DNA from: Magnolia sinica
Lineage: Eukaryota; Streptophyta; Magnoliopsida; Magnoliales; Magnoliaceae
Reading direction: 5' to 3'
NCBI RefSeq assembly: GCF_029962835.1
Contig: NC_080583.1
Span: 65,519,158-65,583,157 of the forward strand
Length of the DNA: 64,000 nucleotides
A model generated the notes under the pieces. The model was given only the letters and a program-made list of their open reading frames with translations. It was not told the DNA's origin and ran no database searches. Made by a program: the position numbers and the translations under genes. Below, in pieces: positions 35,866 to 41,916 of this stretch (its first letter is position 1; the number at the start of each line of letters is the position of its first letter).

Positions 35866-38800
35866 GGTTATTACTGGACAAAGCATAAATGGCTAACCTC
35901 AGGTGGATGCACTGTCACTTCCTGACCATCTTCTCCTGCTACTGTGCATTCAGGTCTCCGGAACGTCAAGAGCGCAGCCAAAGCGGCAACATTAGCAGCG
36001 TCAACAAGATTCCTGGAATATTAGAAGAAACAAAATTACAGGAAAAGACCATGTGGAACTTCATATTCCGATGATACTGAGATATTACAGCATACCCTCC
36101 ATTATCCAAAATGTGAAGGTCAACACGAATAGACCACACTAACTTCCCAGCGAGGACACAAAGTGATTCCGTATCCACTGCCCTGCTTTCCCTGCAATTC
36201 CGTTTTCAGAAAAGCTTAGGTTCAATACTTAGATACAAAGTGAAAAAAACACAGGAGATGAATATATTTTCCTAGGACACCTACTAGTTCCATGGACACA
36301 TGCACACTGGAATCAAAGTCTTAGTGTCTGACACACGACAGAGTCAAAATAAGCAAGGGAGGGATTTACAAACTTGTCCAAAAAAGATGCCTGTGTGCAA
36401 GCATGCATCCAGGCATGCATATACACAGGGCGTAGGAGATTATCCAGTCCTCCCAGAGCACTGCAAATTATAGTACCCCTGGTGACAGCAAGACACTTGA
36501 CAGTCCAATAGACCAATCTGGACTGTTGGTTAGGTCCAACATACATGCCGTGGACTTCCAAGAAAACAACACAACAATCAGATGATCTAATCCATGCATT
36601 TTTTTTTCTTTTGCGTTTTTTTTTTTTTCTTTTTTGCTTTTTTTTTTAAAAAAAAATTTATTGGAAAGGTAACGAAACTTTTACTAAAAGACCGCCTGAG
36701 AAAATCTCATCCACGAAAAAAAGCTACAGCCCCAAAAAAGAGATTAAATTACAAGCATCGATGGACTTTACACAAGAAATCCAATCCACTACATCCCTCT
36801 TAACCCTTCTCACCACCTCCAATACCGACCCGCTTAGGTTTCAGAAGCAACAGTTGTTCCTTGCATATGATGGTTAGGATGGTTGTTCCTACATACAATG
36901 GTTGTTCCTTTGACCCGCTTAGCACAATCCGCTGTGAGTAGGCCTTATTTTTCCTAACCATCCGTTTTCCGAGCCTTAATAGTTCAGATTGTCTAATAGG
37001 AGTAATCTTTGGAACCATAAGGACCCAATAAATGGATGGTTAAAATTGTTGATTGGACCTGTTGGCCTTCTTTTTTATAGCCATCACATTTTCTAATCCA
37101 TGGATAAGATGGCTAGGACCTGATTGGATGACGTTTTTTTTCTAAAATGCCACCCATAATGGCATTCCACAATTACTCTTCATGTGTGTGGAACTAGGTG
37201 GAGATGCTCTTTTACCACTCTCCAAAATGAGGCTCTCGGATGGTAGTTTTCTGGTACTTCAGAAGAGTATGATAGTCTATAGTCAGCCATTTAGAAACTT
37301 CACAGTGGCATATATAATTGACCTTCCACTTGAGCTAAAGATCAGCACTATCTTCAATCTGGACAATTTAACCACATATTTCAGACACCATGAAGATGAG
37401 AATGAGGAAGAAGAAGCAATTCAAATACTCACTGTTCAGCAACATTGCAATGAGGTGATAAAAGATGTGTGCTTAGAGATCAGATCAGTATTGGGGTTCA
37501 TCGCATACAATTGAAGCAATCAGGTACATCCGATTGCATTAGGTGTACCTCGTAGTATCAAAGTGACCCACAGTCCAGGTAAGCTTGATAAGAGTAAAGA
37601 AGTGATTCTCAAAAAGTACAACAAAAGGGAAATGCTTCTACAAAATATTAATAATAGAGAATTTATATATGTATGTACACATGTACATACATACATGTAT
37701 GTATGTATATAGCTGATCCCAATTATTTGGGATAACACATGCACGCTGACATGCGCACGCACACAAAAATAAATTTTGAAAAATTAACTGGTCTAGTACT
37801 CAATTTTTTTTTGAAAGGTAATATTGGTCTAGTAATCATGTCTATGGAAACTTAGAAATAGAAAAAATAGAACCTGTAAATAGTGCAAAACTAATAAAAT
37901 TAAAGTTGACATTGGTAGAACCATAAATTTTGGAAAATTAACAGGTATAGTAATCATGTCCATGGAAACTTAGAAAATAAGGGAACTAGAACCTTTAAAC
38001 AGGGAAATTAAAGTTGGCATTGGTAGAAACATGATATTTACAATCACTAGCAGGAGTAAGAGGAGGTTAGAAAGTTCAGCAAAAGCAGGAGCACTACTTT
38101 GACCATTAAAATCATTTTACGTGAACTTCAAAAGCATGGAATTGCAATTAGGGGTTTGGGATTATATTAAAAATTAAATGGAGCCACCACCATCTTGGTC
38201 ATTTCCACATTTAAATAATTTTTTAAATTCAATACAATTGAGTATCCAAACAAAACCTCGGGTTCTTCCATGACAGTGACTTACTCATTAAGATTGATAA
38301 TAAAATAAAAGAAAATAAAATAAATCAAAACATGAATCTCCATTTTCCAGAACGACAAATCCAAATGAGCATGAAATCAATCTCTAAATAAATGCGTTGA
38401 AGTGGAAAACCTTAGCCCACGGTCTATTATGCGTCCTAGTTCCACTGCAAATTCTCCAGCACGTCCTGCTTCAAATGAAGGATCAGCCATGGGTGAAAAT
38501 TCAGTGAAAATAGAAAGTGCGCCTTCATTTGGCCTGTCTCGATAAGGTGGAATGAGCTGAGCAGTCACAAAACCCATGACATGAGTCTGTCCAAGCTGCA
38601 CCTCTGATGAACCGTCTTCTCTATATATGCCACATGCACACCAAAAAAAGTCAGATGCCATAAACGAAACAAGATCCCATGTCAATCGTATTGATATCAG
38701 CAAATCTTTTGCAGCTACAGCAAGGAATTGGTTCTAGAGGAATTTTATGATCCCCACCCAAGGCTGTGCAGTACACTCAGACTTCCAGTTCCGAAAAATG

Positions 38801-41326
38801 GAGCCATCACCCACTGATCCAAACCATTGTTGTGTCCCACCAGGGTCAGATAATGCCCCAAAAATCCCCTAAAATGAAAGACTCTAGCCACCGATTTTAT
38901 GTTTTTCATTAGTCGAAGGTGGACAATTGTTGAATTTCTCCTATCAACCATTTATTTGTATTAGGGCTGCAACTTGGTTCAACCCAAACCCGATCGGGTT
39001 GGGTCAGCTTGAAAAGGTCCTCAGGTCGGGTTATGGTTGCAAAACGCCAACCTGAAATTGGGTTGAGCAAATTCAGGTCGGACTGGGAATACTCGCATTT
39101 ATTTGGGTCAAGTCGGGTTGGGTATAGTAATAAAGATATTTGGGTTGGGTTCGGGTTGGGCACCTGGGGTTGGATTCTGGTCGGGTTGAGCTGCGGGTTG
39201 TGTCCTCTTGAGGTAGGGTTGGACTCGGGTTGACCCTCAACCTGGCCCAACCCACCTGAGTTGCAACCCTAATTTGTAGGCCACAAACAAAGTTGTTATG
39301 ATTCTCCCTTCTAGAATATTTTAATGGCATAGTGCATCAACAGTTGGACCAAGCAAACAAATGAAATTGATCAGTTATCTGTGAGCCCAATTATCATAAT
39401 CAAAACCCAAGTGCAACTTATCAGAATTGAAACTAAAGTATATTGCAAAGCTTCAGGTTCAAGATAAAACCATTCTTCTTGTTTTTGTATAGGTAAATTG
39501 AGCTTGAACCCAAAACCTCAATGTTCAAATGCAAGCTGTTTATCATTGAGCTATGGGCTTCAACACCATCATATAATTCCTCTTGGTTCCAACTGCAGGC
39601 CTCATAACCACATCAGAATATTGCAGCCATAGCAATAACAAAATTGGCTTTGGATGCAAGGGAATAAGCAGTCCCTATGTTGATATTTGCAAAATCAAAA
39701 CTCTTTGAACAGAACCATGAAACTATGTGGACAAGTTCTAGGAGAGATTTGATCATTGTTCAGGGTTCATCCAGTTAAATCTGTTTAATTTAAACCTGTA
39801 ATGTGTATATAACCAAAACCACAATTGATTTTTTAATTGTTGTCAGCAATTGATCTATAGTACGATATTTTAGTCGCCTTCATCCACCACTGGTTTAAAA
39901 GGTAATAACTTGATATCCTTTAAGTACCATGAGCGCCTCATAGAAAGGCAACAAATTGATGCTTTGATGCCAATTTTAATGCATTGCCTATCAAAAACAA
40001 ATTTGATTAGGGTAAAGAATGCAGAATGTAATGTCAGTTTCGTTTTACTCCCACAGTGTACCATAGCAAGGGATTTGTTACTCGTTCCACTCATGATGCA
40101 AGTAGGGGGCTCTAACATTTTTAATAAGAAGATTAACTGAGATAGAGGGTAGGATATCCGTAAACTCTCCTCTCTTACATCCTCTTTCAGTATTCTATTT
40201 CTTATTCTCATTCTCTCCAGTCTCCCCTGATTTGTTATTCTTCATATGAGTTAACCATTTGATTAAACCTAGTACCAAAGTGAGTCGCAACATGATGGTT
40301 GATGGGTAGGAAGAGAATTCTTATGAAGACCATCCGTGGAAAAGATACACGTCCATGAAGCCTCAAAGAGCAAGCAGATGAAAAGTTGATGAACAAACCA
40401 AAGGAAGCATCAACAAATGAATCTAAGGGTGGATCGATGAATTGATCTGTAGATGGATCCATTTATGGATAAACGCCCAAGCAATTGCAAGATAAATCAC
40501 TGACGAATCAATGGTAGGACCGGGTGAAGGATCAACTAAGAGATCAGCAGATCGATAAAAACAAATCAAAGGGTTTATGCTCCTTTCTAATCTAGAGGTC
40601 CGATGCCCTAGATCTATCTTCTCTAGCACTAGGATGCCATAGATTATTCTTTGCCTTTTTCTATTCCCTATCTCCTTCAATTCCTATGAGTGTTTAATTC
40701 ATGCAAGATCCACATTTAGACCCAAATCTTCTGTGTACAAACGACAATGTCAACGTTGTTTATTTCAATTGGGCCTTTCATGCTGCATCATTTATTATTT
40801 CCATCTTCTTTTGTTTTCCCACTTAACTATGGCAACTATTTCGAAATAGAAAAAGAGAAACAATAATAATAACCCTCGTTGGACTTTTACTAATGACGAA
40901 ACAAAAGTAATAAAATAAGACAACTACAGAACATGTAATAAAGTCATAGACAAGTAGTAAGTGGAACATCTTCATGAGAGCGAAGCAACAAGCCAGATTG
41001 AGACATTTTACTTCATTGACAGCAACCAAAAGAAGACCAATGAAAATAGGACCAGTTTGACAAAATACATCAAGAAAGTATGGGAAATTACATTACTCAC
41101 TCAGAGTAGGATCAGTTTGACAATATAAATCACAAAAGTAACCCAATTCAATTCAAGGGACATGATATATGACAACAGAAAGTGCTTACCTCCCAAACTT
41201 GACAGTTAACCGACGATAATCAAAGGGACGGCGTCCATCAACCCTCAGGTCAGAAAGCAATGCTTGCTCAATGAATTTCCTCTCATTGATGGTCATTCTC
41301 CAACTGTTAGATAATCTTTGCTCCAT
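3647..41326 (-). CDS. RRP45: Exosome complex component RRP45 (CER7/EXOSC9-type), nine coding exons
   Basis: RRP45 is an RNase PH-fold subunit of the nine-subunit RNA exosome core, which forms the ring that channels RNA to 3'-5' exonucleases in nucleus and cytoplasm. In Arabidopsis one paralogue (CER7) also controls cuticular wax. Coding exons on the minus strand are 41326-41190, 38620-38411, 36191-36096, 36012-35898, 34329-34249, 34130-33942, 33473-33178, 33057-32999 and 3858-3647. All eight introns are GT-AG and every junction is in phase, giving 1395 nt and 464 residues with no internal stop. Visible landmarks are the N-terminal [20 protein letters not shown], then [64 protein letters not shown], and the second-domain [19 protein letters not shown]. 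The RNase PH domains cover roughly residues 30-260. A Ser/Asp-rich tail follows and ends with a basic [10 protein letters not shown] at 449-458. The length is close to what I recall for Arabidopsis CER7 (about 440). Intron 8 is about 29.1 kb and full of transposons. Confidence 0.92.
3859..6236. other. 3' portion of RRP45 intron 8, no gene recognised
   Basis: AT-rich intron DNA. It contains a (CTT)n tract followed by T and G runs (about 4548-4610), short A/T runs, and weak GAATCATAGGATTCAA-type repeats at 5290-5400. Short ORFs on both strands are explained by low complexity, and none resembles a known family. Confidence 0.5.
6237..7087 (+). repeat. Direct repeat pair (~135 bp) plus short tandem repeat, likely decayed transposon
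   Basis: The block from GATCGATGATCAGCGATAT (about 6243) through CGATATTTTCATTATATT recurs near 6868-7000 with only a few changes, about 629 bp apart. It is followed by two tandem copies of a roughly 43-bp unit containing AAGTATCGACAATACCATC (about 7001-7087). The GATACATT/GTATCGA vocabulary continues at 7880-8045, which suggests a single old element of about 1.8 kb. No TIR or coding capacity was identified. Confidence 0.6.
7895..8045 (+). repeat. Tandem repeat, about 80-bp unit, two copies
   Basis: The unit contains GATATTTCTCATGTGATACC, then AATATGTTTC and CCCAAGGGTATGATACATC. It occurs at about 7897-7955 and again at about 7974-8035, each time ending in TTGATA-TGATACTGA. It shares its word composition with the 6237-7087 repeats. 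Confidence 0.65.
8046..9118. other. Intron 8 sequence without recognisable features
   Basis: I see no coding region, TIR or strong repeat. The stretch includes a short AC-rich tract near 8640-8660. It is probably host intron or unrecognised decayed element. Confidence 0.45.
9119..9378 (+). repeat. 5' LTR of the copia element (3' edge deleted)
   Basis: Aligns with 10802-11100 but lacks the terminal CTCTATATCAGTTTACATCA. It contains a CCCTCC-rich expansion at 9318-9345 that is absent from the 3' LTR, so the deletion joined the LTR interior to pol. Confidence 0.75.
9379..10800 (+). pseudogene. Copia polyprotein relic: reverse transcriptase and RNase H
   Basis: The translation follows a copia pol in order: [24 protein letters not shown], then [40 protein letters not shown], then [14 protein letters not shown]. 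The family has Y-V-D-D-I here, so the second catalytic Asp is Gly. Next come [25 protein letters not shown], and [12 protein letters not shown]. RNase H follows, with [19 protein letters not shown], [17 protein letters not shown], and [21 protein letters not shown] blocks. It ends near the [24 protein letters not shown] terminus. Stops and frameshifts (for example after 9926 and 10211) show that it is dead. The loss of a catalytic Asp also argues against any residual activity. Confidence 0.88.
10802..11100 (+). repeat. 3' LTR of the copia element
   Basis: Starts TGTTAAAATTTTCATTTGGG directly after GAGGATTGG and ends TTTACATCA. It is the complete version of the 5' LTR. Confidence 0.8.
11101..11579. 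other. Unassigned segment with overlapping ORFs on both strands
   Basis: Open frames of about 90 codons exist on both strands (11215-11502 plus, 11561-11286 minus). I do not recognise either product, and no start context or splice signals support a gene. It may be unique intron sequence between two retroelements. Confidence 0.4.
11580..12719 (-). pseudogene. LINE ORF2 C-terminal fragment (copy B)
   Basis: Minus-strand translation gives [19 protein letters not shown] (near 12700-12640), then [14 protein letters not shown] and GLWRAV, and finally [22 protein letters not shown] (about 11970-11880). This is the conserved plant LINE ORF2 tail (FLWSG, the E-V-I-x-x-K-Y-G block, the zf-RVT region, and W-x-x-W-x-E-R-N-x-R). 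Stops and frameshifts are frequent. A second copy of the same tail lies at 17955-17468 plus 13032-12881, split by the foldback element. Copy B shows the uninterrupted target. Confidence 0.75.
12720..12880. repeat. 49-bp tandem repeat (about 2.8 copies) ending in an inverted copy
   Basis: The unit GGGTACATGAAATAAATGGG...GCAGCTTAAGCGAAAA occurs at 12720-12768, 12769-12817 and, shortened, 12818-12858. It is followed at 12859-12879 by the reverse complement of the AATTTGATAGGGCAGCTTAAG part. This makes a potential hairpin exactly at the junction of the two LINE copies. Confidence 0.75.
12881..13032 (-). pseudogene. LINE ORF2 tail (copy A, 3' part)
   Basis: Minus-strand translation ends with [20 protein letters not shown], nearly identical to copy B at 11970-11820. 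It is the downstream half of a LINE tail whose upstream half resumes at 17468. The foldback element separates the halves after the word GAGGAAGCCTT. Confidence 0.75.
13540..14115 (+). repeat. Tandem ~50-60-bp units in the left arm and loop of the foldback element
   Basis: Units with the words GTGGCGCACAAAGCCTGG, TTAAGACAGGAGGGAGTACA and AAGGCTTTCCTTGAGAAG are repeated about ten times with variants (for example CACAACACTTGGCTTTAAGA). The same units occur inverted at 14860-15100. The variable copy number between arms suggests unequal exchange or replication slippage. Confidence 0.8.
16072..16702. repeat. Palindromic GGGCCCAC repeat copy nested in the family A element
   Basis: The left part reads CACCATCCATCCATTTTGCC and ATTTTAGGGCATGAGCCC. 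The right part reads AATGGATGGACGATATGG, then GTGGGGCCCAC, and later CATCACTGTGGAGCCCA. It shares order and wording with 27420-27880, 28015-28450 and 42066-42582, so this is one abundant family in this genome. Confidence 0.7.
16815..17025. repeat. Purine-rich GAA/GAG tract and T-runs
   Basis: Simple-sequence DNA (GAAGAA, GCCGCA and poly-T). It accounts for the Glu-, Ala- and Ser-rich ORFs on both strands, which are not genes. Confidence 0.8.
17468..17955 (-). pseudogene. LINE ORF2 tail (copy A, 5' part)
   Basis: About 90% similar by eye to 11957-12420 (copy B), with shared words such as GACAAATAGGTCAT, ACCAAGAGAGTACAATGTAT and GGAAACAGATGA. It is the upstream half of copy A, cut by the foldback insertion. 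A run of 17 G residues lies at about 17611-17627. Confidence 0.75.
17964..18046. mobile_element. Single end of a hAT family A element
   Basis: The end CATTTTGGAATACCTTTG (complement CAAAGGTATTCC) follows GTAATGGCCATAATGGCCAT and GCATAATAG subterminal words. It matches the end type of the elements at 15332 and 21405. The opposite end was not found, so this is a remnant lying between two LINE pieces. Confidence 0.55.
18047..19450 (-). pseudogene. LINE ORF1 relic (DUF4283/zinc-knuckle-type region)
   Basis: On the minus strand, 19435-19061 stays open and reads [20 protein letters not shown], then [14 protein letters not shown] and [11 protein letters not shown]. This resembles the W-V-R-V-x-G-V-P-L-H block and the following A-R-I-L-V segment of plant LINE ORF1 proteins. 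Further downstream on the same strand (18120-18046), [19 protein letters not shown] resembles the ORF1 tail just before ORF2. A 70-bp duplication containing TCATCGTGTAC-GTCGTAGGCCC lies near 18999-19090. Many stops lie between these blocks. Confidence 0.55.
19560..21130 (+). pseudogene. LINE ORF2 C-terminal half with 3' end
   Basis: The plus strand encodes, with frameshifts: [23 protein letters not shown] (near 19685), then [11 protein letters not shown], then [24 protein letters not shown] and [15 protein letters not shown]. Later come [20 protein letters not shown] and [16 protein letters not shown] (the zf-RVT H-L-x-x-H-C block, near 20550-20600), then [13 protein letters not shown]. The 3' end is TTTCTAATAATATTTCAATC followed by an A-rich tail near 21113-21125, typical of plant LINE termini. 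It is head-to-head with the ORF1 relic on its left. Confidence 0.82.
21131..21404. other. Short unassigned stretch before the hAT nest
   Basis: No intact frame. Minus-strand words such as [15 protein letters not shown] hint at further LINE ORF1 debris but are too weak to call. It ends at the left edge of the family A hAT element. Confidence 0.4.
22176..24730 (-). pseudogene. hAT transposase, BED finger plus DUF659 plus HATC region (copy 1)
   Basis: The gene reads on the minus strand. A BED zinc finger comes first (about 24720-24625): [20 protein letters not shown], then C in ACDKITPEI. An in-frame TAA (24601-24599) and TAG (24538-24536) break it. A DUF659-type block follows at 24526-23790, with [37 protein letters not shown] and [20 protein letters not shown], where the DEWTD is the conserved catalytic-region motif. 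Next come [16 protein letters not shown] and HLFWTPLCG, with a frameshift at about 23770. The frame returns at 23463-23020 with [16 protein letters not shown] and [13 protein letters not shown]. An intron-like break then leads to the dimerisation motif (near 22910-22820), where the expected Trp before STFE is a stop. The acidic C-terminus lies at 22630-22176. Function requires all these breaks to be absent, so it is a pseudogene. Confidence 0.88.
24910..25041. repeat. Simple-sequence tracts (poly-G, GA, CA, TA)
   Basis: Consecutive G-run (about 24918-24933), (GA)n, (CA)n and a (TA)n at about 25023-25041 that borders the MITE. This is typical slippage DNA in the untranslated part of the hAT element. 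Confidence 0.8.
25042..25588. mobile_element. 547-bp MITE with ~80-bp terminal inverted repeats in a TA microsatellite
   Basis: The left end is GGGAAAAGGTACTATGCGCT, then CGACCTCACG, CGAGCTGTGTGGGCCCCACC. The right end is the near-exact reverse complement, closing with CGCATAGTACCTTTTCCC. It is flanked by (TA)n on both sides (25023-25041; 25589-25626), so the target may be TA or an expanded AT run. No coding capacity. The inner part holds further GTGGGGCCCAC palindromes. Confidence 0.88.
25589..25655. repeat. (TA)n followed by (GA)n microsatellite
   Basis: About 18 TA units directly followed by about 14 GA units at the right edge of the MITE. Confidence 0.85.
27383..27908. mobile_element. 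MITE with CRGATTGCGTA ends carrying a GGGCCCA palindromic core
   Basis: The left end CGGATTGCGTAGTGAGTAAC and the right end GAGTAACTCAGTACGCAATC are inverted. Both are followed by a second ACTGAGTAAA motif. The core is a copy of the CCATCCATT/GGGCCCAC palindromic family. No clear target duplication was found. Confidence 0.7.
28015..28450. repeat. Another copy of the palindromic GGGCCCCAC repeat
   Basis: Left: CATGGGCCCCACAATGATGT. Right: AATGGATGGACGGTTTAG. The middle has AGGGCCCACCATAACG. The left flank with GAGCTCCGAGTTGTACAAAC is the inverted form of 16722-16747, so this larger unit is shared with the family A element. Confidence 0.7.
28800..30860 (+). pseudogene. hAT transposase relic, DUF659 to C-terminus (copy 2)
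   Basis: Plus-strand counterpart of the 24526-22176 transposase. It opens at the DUF659 part ([20 protein letters not shown], then [20 protein letters not shown]), having lost the BED finger. Next come [14 protein letters not shown], then [20 protein letters not shown] in one open frame (29285-29644), which shows the C-A-A-H-C-V-D-L-M motif that is frameshifted in copy 1. It continues with [16 protein letters not shown] and [16 protein letters not shown]. At about 30170-30300 an A-D-W-W-V-A-Y-G motif and a stop-broken STFEA dimerisation motif follow. The acidic tail is at 30480-30860. Several in-frame stops (for example near 29000, 29066 and 30281) show it is dead. Confidence 0.87.
31915..32998. 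other. 5' portion of RRP45 intron 8, no gene recognised
   Basis: Contains a G-rich run (about 32275-32290) and minus-strand open frames at 32778-32464 whose product I do not recognise. No convincing exon is needed here, because exon 8 joins exon 9 in phase. It may be original intron sequence flanking the hAT nest. Confidence 0.45.
32999..33057 (-). CDS. RRP45: RRP45 coding exon 8 (residues 375-395)
   Basis: The acceptor is TCTGTAG|G and the donor is TCAACCG|GTAATG. The exon encodes [20 protein letters not shown]. If the donor is not used, translation continues for GNELFN and stops at 32979. That would give a 400-residue protein without the basic tail. The downstream intron is about 29 kb. 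Confidence 0.9.
33178..33473 (-). CDS. RRP45: RRP45 coding exon 7 (residues 277-375)
   Basis: The acceptor is TGTGCAG|G and the donor is AGTTG|GTATGT. The exon begins [18 protein letters not shown] and then runs into a low-complexity, Ser/Asp-rich linker ([11 protein letters not shown]). It therefore contains the end of the folded domain and the start of the plant-specific tail. Confidence 0.93.
33942..34130 (-). CDS. RRP45: RRP45 coding exon 6 (residues 214-276)
   Basis: The acceptor is TGCGTAG|G and the donor is AATGCT|GTAGGT, phase 0. The exon encodes [38 protein letters not shown] and [12 protein letters not shown]. This corresponds to the D-P-x-x-x-E-E block and the helix of the C-terminal RNase PH domain. 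Confidence 0.95.
34249..34329 (-). CDS. RRP45: RRP45 coding exon 5 (residues 187-213)
   Basis: The acceptor is TTGACAG|A and the donor is ATTGTG|GTATGC, both in phase 0. The exon encodes [20 protein letters not shown] and FGNGNIV, the entry to the second RNase PH domain. Confidence 0.95.
34825..35544. mobile_element. 720-bp non-autonomous hAT, family C, with perfect 8-bp duplication
   Basis: The ends are TAGAGCTGGGCATCGAATCG (34825) and the complement of TAGAGCTGGGCACGGGACG (ending 35544). The perfect target duplication is GTCAGGTT at 34817-34824 and 35545-35552. The interior contains GAGTCGGG-type repeats on both sides and a (CA)n/(GT)n tract. It is nested in the family E MITE. Confidence 0.93.
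35220..35325. repeat. TTTTA, (TA)n, (CA)n and (GT)n microsatellites
   Basis: Simple repeats (TTTTA units, TATATA, ACACAC, GTGTGT, ACACAC) in the middle of the family C MITE. They explain the His/Thr-rich and Cys/Val-rich ORFs on the two strands. Confidence 0.85.
35695..35866 (+). mobile_element. tRNA-derived SINE with 9-bp target duplication
   Basis: An A-box-like TAGCTCAACTGG (35709-35720) and a B-box-like GGTATCAATCCC (35761-35772) form an internal RNA polymerase III promoter. A body with GGAGTGTGTACTGACATGGG follows, and then an A-rich tail. GTTATTACT flanks it at 35686-35694 and 35867-35875. The body resembles the plant Au-like SINE wording I remember. It is in RRP45 intron 4, antisense to the gene, with the duplicated target ending 22 bp from the exon 4 donor. 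Confidence 0.88.
35898..36012 (-). CDS. RRP45: RRP45 coding exon 4 (residues 148-186)
   Basis: The acceptor is ATTCCAG|G and the donor is CCTGAG|GTTAGC. The exon encodes [20 protein letters not shown], then [18 protein letters not shown]. Intron 3 is only 83 bp. The donor lies about 22 bp from the target duplication of a SINE inserted in intron 4. Confidence 0.95.
36096..36191 (-). CDS. RRP45: RRP45 coding exon 3 (residues 116-148)
   Basis: The acceptor is ATTGCAG|G and the donor is GGAGG|GTATGC. The exon encodes [20 protein letters not shown] and [12 protein letters not shown], the conserved strand pair of the RNase PH fold. Intron 2 (36192-38410) is 2.2 kb and carries a T-rich tract and a gypsy integrase scrap. 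Confidence 0.95.
36594..36660. repeat. T-rich tract in RRP45 intron 2
   Basis: TTTTTTCTTTT runs ending in AAAAAAAAATTTATT. The next ~130 bp (GACCGCCTGAGAAAATCTCA, GAAAAAAAGCTACAGCCCCA) looks like the end of a retroelement but could not be assigned. Confidence 0.5.
37182..37430 (+). pseudogene. Ty3/gypsy integrase C-terminal scrap in RRP45 intron 2
   Basis: The frame encodes [16 protein letters not shown] followed by [20 protein letters not shown] and LTTYF. This matches the G-P-F-x-I/V-x-K-K-I-N-x-N-A-Y-V-I-D-L-P block and the following I-S-x-x-F-N-V-x-D-L segment of chromovirus integrases. Only about 80 residues remain and no LTR is visible. The downstream acidic stretch to 37514 is not recognised. 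Confidence 0.6.
38411..38620 (-). CDS. RRP45: RRP45 coding exon 2 (residues 46-116)
   Basis: The acceptor is TATATAG|A and the donor is CTAAG|GTTTTC. The exon encodes [20 protein letters not shown], then [20 protein letters not shown] and [15 protein letters not shown], the most conserved block of the first RNase PH domain. The phase is 2 at both ends. Intron 1 (38621-41189) is 2.6 kb and contains a 310-bp MITE. Confidence 0.95.
38962..39271. mobile_element. 310-bp hAT-type MITE, family E
   Basis: The ends are TAGGGCTGCAACTTGGTTC (38962) and the complement of TAGGGTTGCAACTCAGGTG (ending 39271). The flanks ATTTGTAT (38954-38961) and ATTTGTAG (39272-39279) match at 7 of 8 bases. The interior has GGGTTGGGTC words. 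It lies in RRP45 intron 1, close to the exon 2 acceptor side. Confidence 0.88.
39500..39561 (-). other. tRNA-like sequence (A-box and B-box words), not a functional tRNA
   Basis: On the minus strand, CATAGCTCAATGATAAACAG resembles an A box and GGGTTCAAGCTC a B box about 50 bp later. A complete cloverleaf cannot be drawn and no CCA-end pairing is seen. It is best read as a SINE head or tRNA-derived relic in RRP45 intron 1. Confidence 0.35.
39572..41189. other. RRP45 intron 1, 5' part, nothing recognised
   Basis: Short ORFs exist on both strands (for example 39910-40140 and 40680-40235), but none has recognisable content. The GATCAATGAATC/GGATCGATG words near 40420-40560 are mildly repetitive. 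Confidence 0.45.
41190..41326 (-). CDS. RRP45: RRP45 coding exon 1 (residues 1-46)
   Basis: The ATG at 41326 opens [20 protein letters not shown] and runs to the conserved [17 protein letters not shown]. The donor is AG|GTAAGC, with the GT at 41189-41188. The exon ends two bases into an Arg codon. This ATG is chosen because plant RRP45 proteins start a few residues before W-R-M-T-x-N-E-R-K-F. Just upstream, a pyrimidine-rich CTTCTTTTAAG ending at 41360 looks like the acceptor of a 5'-UTR intron. Confidence 0.93.
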
Positions 41327-41882
41327 TTGATGGCTCAAAAAGTTCTCAAATATAATTACCTTAAAAGAAGCAAGGGAACAAATACAATTAGGCCATGTAG
41401 ATTGCAGGCATCATACCGTTTGGGAAATTTTCTGGACAGATAAAAAAACGAAAAATTCGAAAGGTGTGGTCCATCAGATAAACAGTTTAGGATTTTGGGC
41501 GGACCGTTTGAGTGGTGCAGGTGGCGCAAAAAAATAATAATAATAAATAAATAAATTCAAAAGTGGGGCTCATCAGATCATTGATTTGGATTTTGAGGCC
41601 GACCTTTTGAAAGGTCCAGATTACCCAATTATTAGAAGCTCTAATGAAAGAGTACTGGAAAATAGAGAAAAATACACACACCAACTGACCTATTTCTTCC
41701 TCTTTCTACTTCTTCTTTCTTCAAAAGTCACGAATGGCCCACTGATGCGATGGAGATGGAGTGAGAGAGAGAGACGCAGACCCGGTGCTAGGGTTTCTGT
41801 GGCAGAAAGGAATGCGGAAGAGAGAGACTGAGCTCTAGGGTTTCTTGTTGGGAATGACTTTGCAAGAGAGAGGGAGAGTTCT

Positions 41883-41916
<34 letters not shown>

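Noticed and set aside
39500..39561. Functional tRNA gene
   Set aside because: A- and B-box words are present, but stems do not pair into a cloverleaf and no anticodon loop can be fixed.
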